This document shows positions 17,629 through 26,255 of a DNA stretch of 64,000 nucleotides, piece by piece; position 1 is the first letter of the stretch, and each line of letters opens with the position of its first letter. Position numbers and translations under genes: made by a program. The notes under the pieces are model-generated. The model did no database searches. It was not told where the DNA came from and saw only the letters and a list, made by a program, of their open reading frames with translations. Origin of the DNA: CPC320 sp002684375 (GTDB lineage: Bacteria; Pseudomonadota; Alphaproteobacteria; Rhodobacterales; Rhodobacteraceae); the NCBI GenBank assembly GCA_965662545.1, contig CBFIHZ010000018.1, positions 1-64,000 of the forward strand. The letters are read 5' to 3'.

Positions 17629-17669
17629 CTGACAGTGGGTGTCAGGAGCCTTTGTGAGGTTGTCAGCAG
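17629..17669. promoter_or_regulatory. Operator copy 1 (CTGACA-N5-TGTCAG plus a downstream TGTCAGCAG)
   Basis: CTGACA (17629-17634) and TGTCAG (17640-17645) form a palindrome with a 5-base spacer. A second TGTCAG (17661) follows exactly 21 bases after the first, two helical turns. The same three half-sites with identical spacing occur before the intact regulator at 18678-18718. The preserved pattern argues for a binding site of the YafY-type regulator controlling the downstream DinB gene. Confidence 0.6.
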
Positions 17670-17698
17670 AGTTTTGGTAAACCCGCGTGGGGGAAGGC

Positions 17699-17815
17699 AT
17701 GGGCCGCGAGATCTGGTTGTTGGAATGGATGCAGATTTTGCGCGCTGCCAACCGCAGGGTGAACGCCACGCCTTTGGCAGGCACGCTTGAAATGTCTGTC
17801 AGACCCCTCTGCAGC
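17699..17815 (+). pseudogene. Broken 5' copy of the adjacent YafY/WYL regulator gene
   Basis: From ATG 17699 the frame reads MGREIWLLEWMQILRAANRRV, against MGRSTRLFELIQILRAADRPV in the intact gene at 18750, and continues TLEMSVRP before losing similarity. The upstream 180 bases are also similar. Only the first ~35 codons of the helix-turn-helix remain. It is the truncated member of a local direct duplication. Confidence 0.75.
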
Positions 17816-17929
17816 ATGGGTGCAATAGGTGCGCATTTCATCAGTGAATGCTCGGTCTCAAGGCCAACGGCTGATCGAACCCGAAACCAAAACTGGGCAA
17901 AAACTGGTATTACTTAGGAGTCAGCACTG

Positions 17930-18385
17930 ATGGATGCGCTTCAGAAAGACTGGACATTCACGCGGCAGCTTACGGTTGATCTGTTAGATGCGTGCTCACA
18001 AGGTGACTTGGATTTTGCACTCAATTCCCACTGTGGACCGTTATGGAAACAATTTCGCCATATGGGTCGCGTACACGAAAATTATCTGTCAGCGCTAAAA
18101 ACTGGGCAGGTCAACTTTGATCCTGCAGATGGTTCATATGCGGGAAAGGCCTCAGCAAAATATCTCAACGGCTATTTTGAAAAGCTTGAAAAATATCACA
18201 TCACTACATTTGCCGGTTTAGGGTCTGGTCAAGTGGTAAGTTGGTTTGGTGAAGACGTGAGCCCTTGCATACATCTGTGTCGTTTATTGGCTCACGAAAC
18301 GCTGCATCATGGGCACCTAATTCTATATTGGCGCGCCTTAGGGCACCGGTTTCCTGAAAGCTGGGCCAATTGGGGTGAGGGCTGA
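17930..18385 (+). CDS. DinB family protein (putative metal-dependent thiol/detoxification enzyme)
   Basis: A 151-residue protein. It has the four-helix DinB layout with histidines placed for a metal triad: one in WKQFRHMGRVHENY and two in LLAHETLHHGHL. DinB/YfiT proteins are often thiol transferases or metal hydrolases; this one's reaction is unknown. AGGAG sits about ten bases before the ATG. It follows the operator and broken regulator copy, and the intact regulator comes 365 bases downstream, so it is probably the regulator's target. Confidence 0.75.
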   Translation: MDALQKDWTFTRQLTVDLLDACSQGDLDFALNSHCGPLWKQFRHMGRVHENYLSALKTGQVNFDPADGSYAGKASAKYLNGYFEKLEKYHITTFAGLGSGQVVSWFGEDVSPCIHLCRLLAHETLHHGHLILYWRALGHRFPESWANWGEG

Positions 18386-18677
18386 GCCAAGCTAAAGCAC
18401 ATGCCTTTCACTGTGGCCTTCTTCTCGCAGCGGCGCATAAAAAAAGCAGCTATTGAAGTGTGCATTTTGTAACTGTCGTGGCGCTGGCGTTCCCCAAGCT
18501 ATTTCATGCCAAATTGATCAAGCGCAATTGGGGTTGGCGCAATCTTACCTACCCCGTGCAGCCTTGAATTGATGGCCCTTGGTTTGGGTCCAGTGGCCCA
18601 GTTGAAATACCATCAGATCTGCGTGGTCACGATCACGCATGAATGCGCCTTTGAGGACATAAATTTGCCACAGACTG

Positions 18678-18718
18678 CTGACATCGGGTGTCAGGAACCT
18701 TTGCTAGGGTGTCAGCAG
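18678..18718. promoter_or_regulatory. Operator copy 2 before the YafY-type regulator gene
   Basis: CTGACA (18678-18683) and TGTCAG (18689-18694) with a 5-base spacer, then TGTCAGCAG at 18710-18718, 21 bases on. An outer pair CTGCTGACA / TGTCAGCAG spans the whole site. It lies 32 bases before the regulator's ATG, as expected for autoregulation. Confidence 0.6.
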
Positions 18719-18749
18719 AATTTTGATAAACCTGCAGGAGGGGGAAGGC

Positions 18750-19433
18750 ATGGGCCGCTCGACCCGGTTGTTCGAACTGATCCAGATTTTGCGCGCTGCC
18801 GATCGCCCGGTCAGCGCTGCGCGTTTGGCGGAAACGCTTGAAGTGTCTGTCAGAACCATCTACCGCGACATCGCCGCTTTGCAGGCGATGCGGACGCCGG
18901 TCGAAGGTGCGGCGGGCGTGGGGTATATTCTGCGCGCCAGCTACGATCTGCCGCCAGTGAACTTTGACGCTGAAGAAGTTGAGGCCCTGCGCGTTGGCTT
19001 GTTGATGCTGGCACGCACTGGCGATAGCGCACTTCAGCGCGCAGCCCTGCGGGTTCGTCAGAAAATTACGGATCTAAATGACCCTATCGATTGGTTGCAG
19101 GTTGCGCCTTGGGGGATCGCGCTTGATGATCCCGCACAGGGGTGTGTGTCAATTGCAGCGTTGCGGACCGCCATTCGTGAGGAACGTAAGTTGCGTCTGA
19201 CATACCGGGATGCGCAGCAGGTTGAGACTGTTCGCGTGGTTCGGCCCATCGTAATAGTCTATTGTATCGAATGCATTTTACTCGTCGGGTGGTGTGATTT
19301 GCGCGCAGCGTTTCGGCACTTTCGCACCGACCGGATTTATGGCTGTCAACTTTTAGAGGCGGCATTTGTTGGACAAAGCAAAACGCTACGAACGCTTTGG
19401 TCCCAACAAAATCGCTGGGATGAGATTTCGTAG
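18750..19433 (+). CDS. YafY family transcriptional regulator (HTH-11 and WYL domain)
   Basis: I start it at ATG 18750, after GGAGG; a TTG-started frame from 18723 adds nine residues. The 227-residue protein has an N-terminal DeoR-like helix-turn-helix (SAARLAETLEVSVRTIYRDIAALQ) and a central WYL domain (LRTAIREERKLRLTYRDAQ ... VGWCDLRAAFRHFRTDRI). WYL domains sense ligands, often nucleotides or modified DNA. A duplicated, truncated copy of its start lies 1.05 kb upstream. Part of the WYL stretch (IVIVYCIECILLVGW) departs from the usual form, so partial loss of function is possible. Confidence 0.85.
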   Translation: MGRSTRLFELIQILRAADRPVSAARLAETLEVSVRTIYRDIAALQAMRTPVEGAAGVGYILRASYDLPPVNFDAEEVEALRVGLLMLARTGDSALQRAALRVRQKITDLNDPIDWLQVAPWGIALDDPAQGCVSIAALRTAIREERKLRLTYRDAQQVETVRVVRPIVIVYCIECILLVGWCDLRAAFRHFRTDRIYGCQLLEAAFVGQSKTLRTLWSQQNRWDEIS

Positions 19434-19492
19434 CCCCATATTTAAATATGGACTTTGGCTCCAAAGCGCTTTGCTGCAGCGGCGGGGGTGAG

Positions 19493-20905
19493 TCAGCTGA
19501 CCCTTAGATAGCCCGCCAATCCGGTTTTTTGATGCTCGATGACGTGGCAGTGAAAGGCCCAATCGCCGGGGTTGTCGGCGACCAGCGCAACGTCGACGGT
19601 CTCTCCCCTTAGTAACAGTGCCGTATCGGTCCAATTGCGCTTGAGCCTGCGCTTGTTTGAGCGCAGCGGCAGAAAACTCAGCCCGTGCAGATGGATCGGG
19701 TGGGCATGGGGCGACTCGTTGCGCAGTCGAAAGATATAGCTTTTCCCCAGTTCAAGCTGCGCCAGTGGTCCGATACCAGTGGCCGCATCGCCCGCCCAAG
19801 GGGTGCGATTGATCGACCAAAACGTATAGCCCGTGGACCCACAAACTCCGTTGTTTGCGATCATGCTGTCCGGTGACCAGCCGAAGACAAATTCGTGGGT
19901 TTGCGCCACACTTAGGTCTGGATGGGCCACGGGGTTGGGCGACAATGCAGACAGCGCATTCAGATTGCGGTTCAGGTTTGATCCGATTGCACGCAGGCTG
20001 GCCATGACCTTGGGCTGGCCGGGCAGTGATGCCATAAGATCGATTTTTTGTCCTTCGGAGTCAGGCATCCTCAGGGCGAAATCCAGCCGTTGTCCCGGTC
20101 CGACAAACACAGGTTTCAAGGCGGTTGGCAGGGCGATCGGGTCGCGTACCGGATGGCCATCCCATGCAATGATCCGTGCGTCGGTCGTTGTGAGATAGAG
20201 TTTGTGAATCCGGGTGGTGTCTGTATTGACCACCCGCAAACGCAGCAGCGCACCGGCGGGTTGATCATAAACCGGGTTTTCTTGCCAGTTTGCAGTCACA
20301 ACGTTGCCAAAAGTGCCGGCCCGCGCCGCGCCGCGACCGGTAAAAGACGGCAGAAATTCACCTTCTTCATTGAGGCGAAAATCTTTCAGATTGATCGCTT
20401 GATCGGCGTCAAATCCGGGATCTTTCGCTTCTTTAATCACCAAAACACCGGTCAGACCATGCGCCATCTGGTCCATTGTCATACAGTGCGGATGATACCA
20501 GTAGGTGCCGGCATCGGGAGGGGTAAAGGCATAGGGAAAGGTTTCGTTGGTGGCAATTGGCATCTGGGTAAGATACGGCACGCCATCCATCGCGTTTGCG
20601 ATACGCACCCCATGCCAATGCATCGAGGTGTAGTCGGGCAGTGTGTTGCGGACGTTCAGTACCATTGGCTTGCCCTGATGGCCAACAAGTACAGGAGGCG
20701 GTGCCTGTGGTAACAGGCTGACCATGCCGAGGGTTGATTGGTCTGTGAACTTATAGCGGGCTTTCTGCACGATCAAATCATAGGGCATTGGCGCTTTACG
20801 CGGCCCAACACCTGAGACAAGGCCTGTTGCACCCAAGCCCGCCGCCCCAAGACCCGCAGTCCCTGCAATTGCGCCAGCGGTCAAAAGAAAATCACGTCGC
20901 TTCAC
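19493..20905 (-). CDS. Multicopper oxidase (laccase-like), Tat-exported
   Basis: A 470-residue protein starting with GTG at 20905. The leader MKRRDFLLTAGAIAG is a likely twin-arginine signal. All four copper blocks are present: HWHG (96-99), HPH (138-140), HPIHLHG, and HCHVIEHQKTGL. In the last, the position five after the second type-1 His is Leu rather than the Met of CueO-like enzymes, which usually gives a higher redox potential. No Met-rich insert is seen. It is periplasmic and oxidises metal ions or phenolics; the substrate is unknown. It is also close to FtsP/SufI-type folds but retains the copper ligands. Confidence 0.88.
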   Translation of the reverse strand: MKRRDFLLTAGAIAGTAGLGAAGLGATGLVSGVGPRKAPMPYDLIVQKARYKFTDQSTLGMVSLLPQAPPPVLVGHQGKPMVLNVRNTLPDYTSMHWHGVRIANAMDGVPYLTQMPIATNETFPYAFTPPDAGTYWYHPHCMTMDQMAHGLTGVLVIKEAKDPGFDADQAINLKDFRLNEEGEFLPSFTGRGAARAGTFGNVVTANWQENPVYDQPAGALLRLRVVNTDTTRIHKLYLTTTDARIIAWDGHPVRDPIALPTALKPVFVGPGQRLDFALRMPDSEGQKIDLMASLPGQPKVMASLRAIGSNLNRNLNALSALSPNPVAHPDLSVAQTHEFVFGWSPDSMIANNGVCGSTGYTFWSINRTPWAGDAATGIGPLAQLELGKSYIFRLRNESPHAHPIHLHGLSFLPLRSNKRRLKRNWTDTALLLRGETVDVALVADNPGDWAFHCHVIEHQKTGLAGYLRVS

Positions 20906-21067
20906 AGTCTCATCCTATCTGTCATCCATCTGTATGTCTGGGTGATGGTCTGGCGAAAATGCTTGACGCTTACGGTGTTTGGTTTACCGCGAAACTGGCC
21001 TTGGTGGAAGGGAGGCCAAGACAGAAGCTCCTTGTTTTTTTTGGTCAGATAAATGTCCGATGATGGC

Positions 21068-23593
21068 CTAGTCTCGGCTGCGCAGCGTTTGCGCTGGTCT
21101 GCTTGCCAGTGATTTCAGGGCAAAGCCCAGCCCTGCCAACAGATTTGCCAGCAAACCACCAAAGATAATGGCAAGCGCTGATGGCCAGACAACAGCGAAT
21201 TTCGCCTCCATGACGAAATGGTTAACGGCCCATCCCCCCAAGATGCCGACTGCCAGCGCAACTATACCCGCTGCCGCGCCCAAAAGTGCAGATCTGAGGG
21301 CAAAACTCAGCAGAATTTGACGCCGCGTGGCTCCGATGGTTTTCAAAACGGCTGCCTCATAGCTGCGCGCCCGTTCGCCGGCAGCGGCGGCGCCGATCAG
21401 CACCAGAAATCCGGTGAGGATTGTGGTGGCCGCCCCATAAGAGGTGGCGCTGGCAATCGCGCCAAGCAATTTGCTGACTTCGGCAATGGCATCGCGCACC
21501 CGGATCGCGGTGATGTTGGGAAAGCGGCTTGCGAGGTCGCGTAGGATGCCTGCTTCTGCGGTCTCTGCCGCATAAAGCGTTGAGATGAAACTATGGGGCG
21601 CGCCGGAAATTGCCGCTGGGTTTAGCGTCATGACAAAGCCGATCCCCGCGTTGGAAAAATCCACTTCACGGAAATTTTTGATTTCGGCGGTGATATTACG
21701 TCCCAAAATGTTCAGGGTTACCTTGTCGCCCAGCTCAAGCCCGATTTCAGCGGCTTCCTCGGCGGCAAAGCTCAAAAGTGGCGGTCCGCTGTAATCGGCC
21801 TCCCACCATGTGCCGGCGGTCAGAGTGGTGCGCTCAGGCAGGGTAGCGGCAAACGTCAGGCCACGGTCTCCGCGAATAACCCAGTGATCGCCGGCCACTT
21901 CGTTGGCGTCGACCCCGTTGATCTGGGTAATAATGCCACGCAGCATCGGCGCGGTGTCCATACGCGTCACCTGCGGATTAATAGAGACGCGCGCAACAAA
22001 GTCGCTGATCTGGTCCTTTTGGATATCCACGAAAAAATATGAAGGTGCGACCTTCGGCAGGTCCCGGGCGATTGCCCCGCGCAGATTGCCATCAATCTGC
22101 CCGACCGCGGCAAGAACAGACAGGCCCAATCCGAGTGACATTACCACCGAGGCACTGCCATTGCTGGGATTGCTGAGCGCGGCAAGCGCCCAGCGCCAGA
22201 CGGGTTGGCGAACTGCCCGCGACGCCAGTCTAGCCGTGCGCTGCATCACAAAGGCCGCAACAGCAAGCGCAAACAGCGCCCCGATGATGCCTGCCGCCAT
22301 CCACAGCGTAAGTTTGATTGTGTCGTTGAACCACACTGCAGAAGCCAGCAAAGCAGTGAGTAATCCACCGATAGCCATGAGATAACGCAGGGCCGGCAGT
22401 GTCTTGTGCCGGCTAATTTGATCTCGAAACAGTGTTGCTGCGCGAATATCCTCCACCCGCGCCAGCGGCCAAAGGGTAAAGATCAAGGCGGTTAGAAACC
22501 CATAGACGGCGGCCTCAAAAAGTGGCTTTGCATAGATAGTAAAGCTGGCGGGTATCGGCAGTTGTGCGTTAATCCACGGTGCCAGAGCCAGCGGTATGGC
22601 GCTGCCCAGCAACAAGCCAAGGGCGATGCCGACGCCGGACAGAGCCCCGATTTGCAAGAAATAGGTCTGGAAAATAATTGCTCGCGTTGCCCCCAGCGTG
22701 CGCAATGTTGCGATTACACTGATTTTGCTGTCCAGATAGGTTTTGACTGCAGCTGATACACCGACCCCGCCCACCGCCAGACCTGCAAGTCCAACCAGCA
22801 CCAGAAAGACGCCGAGACGATCGATAAAGCGGGCGATCCCCGGCGCTCCATTGCGGGCATCCCGCCAGCGCATACCGCTGTTGGAAAACCGGTCTTCTGC
22901 CGCAGTCTTAAGTTGCTCGAGGTCTTTGTCCGGTGCTAAAAGCAGGCGGTATTTAGTCGAAAATACGGTCCCCGGTGATAACAGGCCCGCTGCTTTAAGC
23001 GCGTTTGTATGCACCAGTGTTCGAGGTCCCATACCATAGCCGTCGCTGGCGCGGTCTGGTTCAGCTTTGAGTAGCGCTGAGAGCACAAAGTCTTGTTGAC
23101 CGAGGCGAAAACGGTCGCCGACGTCCAGACCCAGCCGCTCGGCGAGCACCCTTTGCATCACAGCACCAGGTGTTCCGTCTTGATCTCCCAGAGCAACCTT
23201 CAGTGCAACGTCGTTCGACAGTGTCACACTGCCGGTCAGCGGGTAGGCGTCATCCACGGATTTCACCTGCGTAAGCGCTTGTTCGGGTCCGTCGGGCCCC
23301 TGCACATGCGCCATGGACCGAAAATCTGTTACTTCGGATATCGCCAGCGCGTTACCTACCAGCCAATCCCGTTCTTCGGCGGTGGCAAATCGGTAGGTAA
23401 ACTCGGCCTCTGCTTGGCCTCCAAGTAGGGTTGCGCCCTGTTCGGTAAGACCAGTCTCGATAGCGATTTTTATGGTGCTAACGGCCGTGATTGCGGCGAC
23501 CCCGAGCGTCAGGCAGGCAAGTAGAATTCTAAACCCAGTGATGCCGCCACGCAGCTCCCGGCGTGCGAATTTGGCAGAGATTTTCCAGCTCAC
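21068..23593 (-). CDS. ybbP: ABC transporter permease, YbbP/FtsX-like
   Basis: An 841-residue membrane protein with an N-terminal anchor (ILLACLTLGVAAITAVSTI), a large periplasmic domain, and two clusters of FtsX-type helices (for example IARFIDRLGVFLVLVGLAGL and GAATTILTGFLVLIGAAAAG), each with the ...TLRTLGATR / LKTIGATRRQI cytoplasmic motif. It follows ybbA with a 4-base overlap and shares the E. coli tesA-ybbA-ybbP arrangement. It is probably part of an export or envelope-mechanotransmission complex; the substrate is unknown. Confidence 0.87.
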   Translation of the reverse strand: MSWKISAKFARRELRGGITGFRILLACLTLGVAAITAVSTIKIAIETGLTEQGATLLGGQAEAEFTYRFATAEERDWLVGNALAISEVTDFRSMAHVQGPDGPEQALTQVKSVDDAYPLTGSVTLSNDVALKVALGDQDGTPGAVMQRVLAERLGLDVGDRFRLGQQDFVLSALLKAEPDRASDGYGMGPRTLVHTNALKAAGLLSPGTVFSTKYRLLLAPDKDLEQLKTAAEDRFSNSGMRWRDARNGAPGIARFIDRLGVFLVLVGLAGLAVGGVGVSAAVKTYLDSKISVIATLRTLGATRAIIFQTYFLQIGALSGVGIALGLLLGSAIPLALAPWINAQLPIPASFTIYAKPLFEAAVYGFLTALIFTLWPLARVEDIRAATLFRDQISRHKTLPALRYLMAIGGLLTALLASAVWFNDTIKLTLWMAAGIIGALFALAVAAFVMQRTARLASRAVRQPVWRWALAALSNPSNGSASVVMSLGLGLSVLAAVGQIDGNLRGAIARDLPKVAPSYFFVDIQKDQISDFVARVSINPQVTRMDTAPMLRGIITQINGVDANEVAGDHWVIRGDRGLTFAATLPERTTLTAGTWWEADYSGPPLLSFAAEEAAEIGLELGDKVTLNILGRNITAEIKNFREVDFSNAGIGFVMTLNPAAISGAPHSFISTLYAAETAEAGILRDLASRFPNITAIRVRDAIAEVSKLLGAIASATSYGAATTILTGFLVLIGAAAAGERARSYEAAVLKTIGATRRQILLSFALRSALLGAAAGIVALAVGILGGWAVNHFVMEAKFAVVWPSALAIIFGGLLANLLAGLGFALKSLASRPAQTLRSRD

Positions 23594-24282
23594 GCCGCTG
23601 TCTCGCTTGGCTGGGTCTCAAGGCGTCCGTCGCGCAAGTGGATGGTTCGATCGCAGCGTTCGGCAAGCTCTGTCGCATGGGTGACCAAGATCAGCGTGGC
23701 CCCGTGTTTGGCGCTGAGATTGAACAACAGATCGACGATGGCGGCACCGGTGGCACCGTCAAGGTTGCCAGTGGGTTCGTCCGCCAGCAGAATGTCGGGG
23801 CGGGTCACCAGCGCGCGCGCGAGGGCAACGCGCTGCTGTTCGCCGCCAGACAGTTCAGACGGGTAATGCCCCATGCGGTGCGACAGGCCAACGACTTCCA
23901 ATTCGTGGCGGGCGCGCTGGAATGCCTGTTTGTCACCGGCAAGTTCCAGTGGCGTTGCCACATTTTCCAGTGCTGTCATATTGGGAATCAGGTGGAAGGA
24001 TTGGAACACAACACCCATGTGCTGACGTCGAAAGCGGGCAAGTTGATCTTCGCTCATGGCACTGAGGTCATGCCCAAGGGCGTTGATGCGGCCTGAACTG
24101 GCCCGTTCTAATCCGCCCATCAGCATTAGAAGTGACGATTTTCCCGAGCCAGACGGGCCAACCAACGCTAGGGTCTCGCCAGGCAGCACATCTAGCGTTA
24201 TATCGTGGAGAATATCGATTTTTCCGGCATTCCCCGTCAAAGACAGGGACAACAGTTCGGCACTAACGACAGGTACGGTCAT
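23590..24282 (-). CDS. ybbA: ABC transporter ATP-binding protein, YbbA/LolD type
   Basis: I start at ATG 24282 (MTVPVVSAELLSLSL); a longer frame to 24396 would overlap the divergent esterase gene. The 230-residue ATPase has Walker A GPSGSGKSS, signature LSGGEQQRVALARAL, Walker B ILLADEPTGNLD and the H-loop VTHATEL. It energises the YbbP permease. Its start is 13 bases from the divergent TesA-like gene, so both promoters overlap the neighbouring coding regions or the short gap. Confidence 0.92.
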   Translation of the reverse strand: MTVPVVSAELLSLSLTGNAGKIDILHDITLDVLPGETLALVGPSGSGKSSLLMLMGGLERASSGRINALGHDLSAMSEDQLARFRRQHMGVVFQSFHLIPNMTALENVATPLELAGDKQAFQRARHELEVVGLSHRMGHYPSELSGGEQQRVALARALVTRPDILLADEPTGNLDGATGAAIVDLLFNLSAKHGATLILVTHATELAERCDRTIHLRDGRLETQPSETAA

Positions 24283-24295
24283 AAAACGGGGTCCA

Positions 24296-25006
24296 ATGCA
24301 AAATATTTTTTCTTCATATGGTGTCTTGCGGGTCTTCGGCAAGAGCGTTGCGGCGGTTCTTTTGATGCCGGTGCTGTCCGTGGCAGAGCCGGTCACTGTG
24401 TTGGCGCTGGGTGACAGCCTGACCCAAGGTTATGGCTTGGTGGCACAGCAGGGGTTTGTCCCGCAGATGCAAAACTGGCTTGAGGAGCAAGGACAGGAGG
24501 TGGCGTTAATCAACGGGGGCGTTTCGGGCGATACCACGACAGGGGGGTTGGCACGTATCGGTTGGTCTTTGACGCCTGAGGTGGATGGGTTAATCGTCGC
24601 ATTGGGAGGTAACGATCTTTTGCGCGGTATCGACCCTGATCTGAGCCGTCGTAACCTCGCAGGAATTTTGGATGTCGCTGCCGCATCTGAGATACCGGTC
24701 TTACTGGTGGGCATTCATGTCCCGAATAATTATGGCGCAGAATACAAGCAGCTTTTTGAGTCGATATACCCCGATTTGGCCGCACAGTATGACGCGCTTT
24801 TGGCTGATAATTTTTTAGCGGGTTTGTATGAAAGCCCCAACGACGGGCTCGCGTCTGTTGTGCAGTTCTTGCAGTCTGACGGATTGCACCCGAACGAAGC
24901 AGGGGTCGCGCGGATCGTAACCGCACTGGGACCCAAGGTCGAAGAGTTGATTTCACGCAGTAAACAAAAGCGGGCATCCAACCGGACGCCCGCAAAAAAG
25001 CCATGA
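24296..25006 (+). CDS. tesA: TesA-like GDSL esterase/lysophospholipase, exported
   Basis: The start at ATG 24296 gives a 236-residue protein with a signal peptide (hydrophobic run VAAVLLMPVLSVAE). It has the SGNH blocks in order: GDSLTQGYG (catalytic Ser), GGVSGDTTTGGL, GGNDLLRG and SDGLHPNEAG (catalytic Asp and His). TesA enzymes hydrolyse acyl-CoAs, lysophospholipids and esters in the periplasm. It is divergent from ybbA as in enterobacteria. Its last codons contain the terminator of the convergent cspA gene. A tail rich in Lys and Arg is typical. Confidence 0.9.
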   Translation: MQNIFSSYGVLRVFGKSVAAVLLMPVLSVAEPVTVLALGDSLTQGYGLVAQQGFVPQMQNWLEEQGQEVALINGGVSGDTTTGGLARIGWSLTPEVDGLIVALGGNDLLRGIDPDLSRRNLAGILDVAAASEIPVLLVGIHVPNNYGAEYKQLFESIYPDLAAQYDALLADNFLAGLYESPNDGLASVVQFLQSDGLHPNEAGVARIVTALGPKVEELISRSKQKRASNRTPAKKP

Positions 25007-25018
25007 AGGTTCTGGCTT
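24994..25018 (-). terminator. Rho-independent terminator of cspA, overlapping the tesA stop
   Basis: On the minus strand AAGCCA - 9 bases - TGGCTT is followed by TTTT. The stem begins at the cspA stop codon and its other arm and T run lie in the final tesA codons, so both stop codons are in the hairpin. A GC-rich inverted repeat (GCGGGC/GCCCGC) just beyond may add to it. Confidence 0.65.
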
Positions 25019-25223
25019 AAGCGAGTGTAATGTTGACAGCAGATTCGCGACCGTCGCGGCCAGGTTCGATGTCAAATGTAACCTTTTGATTGTCTGCCAA
25101 ACCTGTCAAACCTGAACGTTCAACTGCTGAAATATGTACGAACACATCTTTTGTGCCGCCATCGGGGGCAATAAAGCCGTACCCTTTGGTTGTATTAAAC
25201 CATTTGACGGTGCCATTTGCCAT
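25017..25223 (-). CDS. cspA: Cold shock protein, CspA family
   Basis: A 68-residue protein from ATG 25223, with AAAGGAG eight bases upstream. RNA-binding motifs KGYGFIAPD (RNP1) and VFVHISAVE (RNP2) are intact. It is a single-stranded nucleic acid chaperone. About 260 bases without genes lie upstream, enough for the long structured leader common in this family. It ends in the terminator shared with tesA. Confidence 0.95.
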   Translation of the reverse strand: MANGTVKWFNTTKGYGFIAPDGGTKDVFVHISAVERSGLTGLADNQKVTFDIEPGRDGRESAVNITLA

Positions 25224-25484
25224 CGTCGTGACTCCTTTAATATACTGCCCGCGGAAGTGCGACAGTCTGGCTCTGTCAGTCCAAGATCGAGTGACTGGCC
25301 GAAAGGAACAGTGGGTCGATAGCGGTAACTTTGCAAAGGTAAAATGCAACCTTGCTTTACATAAATCAAGTATATTTCAACAACTCAGGTTTTTTGAATT
25401 CAATATTAATGCGGAAAAGGACTGATAAAATAGATTAATTGTTCATTAGGTTAGATGGAAACTATTAATGCCTTTCCTTTAATA

Positions 25485-25931
25485 TTACGTATTGTGGTTC
25501 CAAGTATACTTAATATCAGGCAGTTTTAAATCGTTTTGGCACCCATCGGTGCGGTGATCTTCGGTGAAGCCCTCACTTTGATAAAAGTTTTGGGCTTGGA
25601 TGTTTTGAGCATAGCTCCAGGCTGTTAAGTGCGCTTTGCTTTGTTTCGCATCTAGCATAAGGGTTTTGCCCACCCCTTGACGCTGTGCGCCGCTGTGGAT
25701 GTACAGCGCAACAATATCGTGCCGGTCGCGGGCGAGAAAGCCGATCACGGCGCCATCAAGTCGCGCCACGCGCACCCAACCCAAAGCAATCATGCGGCTG
25801 GCAAAGTGAATTTCCTCGGCGCGGCTGTGCACGCGGGGGTGCCATTCCGTCATGTCAACATGTTCTGAGAGGATCGCTCCAATTTTCCCAGCGTCTAACG
25901 AGGTCGGGTCAGTCACAACTATTTCGGCCAC
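25485..25931 (-). CDS. GNAT family N-acetyltransferase
   Basis: A 148-residue protein with the GNAT core: a strand ending VALYIHSGAQRQGVGKTLM, which contains the acetyl-CoA pyrophosphate loop (Q/R-x-x-G-x-G), and AQNFYQSEGFTE near the C-terminus (motif B). The acceptor substrate is unknown. It stands alone between cspA and truA; the last ten residues (KYTWNHNT) are unusual but harmless. Confidence 0.82.
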   Translation of the reverse strand: MAEIVVTDPTSLDAGKIGAILSEHVDMTEWHPRVHSRAEEIHFASRMIALGWVRVARLDGAVIGFLARDRHDIVALYIHSGAQRQGVGKTLMLDAKQSKAHLTAWSYAQNIQAQNFYQSEGFTEDHRTDGCQNDLKLPDIKYTWNHNT

Positions 25932-26255
25932 AGTTGGTACATTTTATCAAAGAGGGACATTGATTTTCTTTGTTTTCTGAGGCCAGTGGACAGCGGGTCG
26001 GTTGCCTCATATGTTCGTTGAGTTTCCAGAAAGATTGTTTGGTAAGATGTTTTGAACTGCTTAGCGACCGACGACGTATTTGTCACCCTTAATTCGCTTA
26101 GTTTATTTGAGTATCACCGCGAGACACAAAAGATCTTAATGTGGGCAAATAGAGTTTGAATTTTGTCGCCGCAGCGGCGGCTTTTCATTGGTCTTAAGCA
26201 GTTGAAGGGTCTTGCGGTCTTTCCCTTTTGGTTATTTTGCCTTAAGTGCCGAAAT
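25932..26255. other. Divergent intergenic region between the acetyltransferase gene and truA
   Basis: About 320 bases that should hold both promoters. A longer frame reading into truA from 26163 exists, but its leader is not conserved. No palindrome or terminator was noted. Confidence 0.35.

Noticed and set aside
24056..24295. 80-codon N-terminal extension of the TesA-like esterase
   Set aside because: It runs opposite the ybbA coding sequence; ATG 24296 gives a proper signal peptide.
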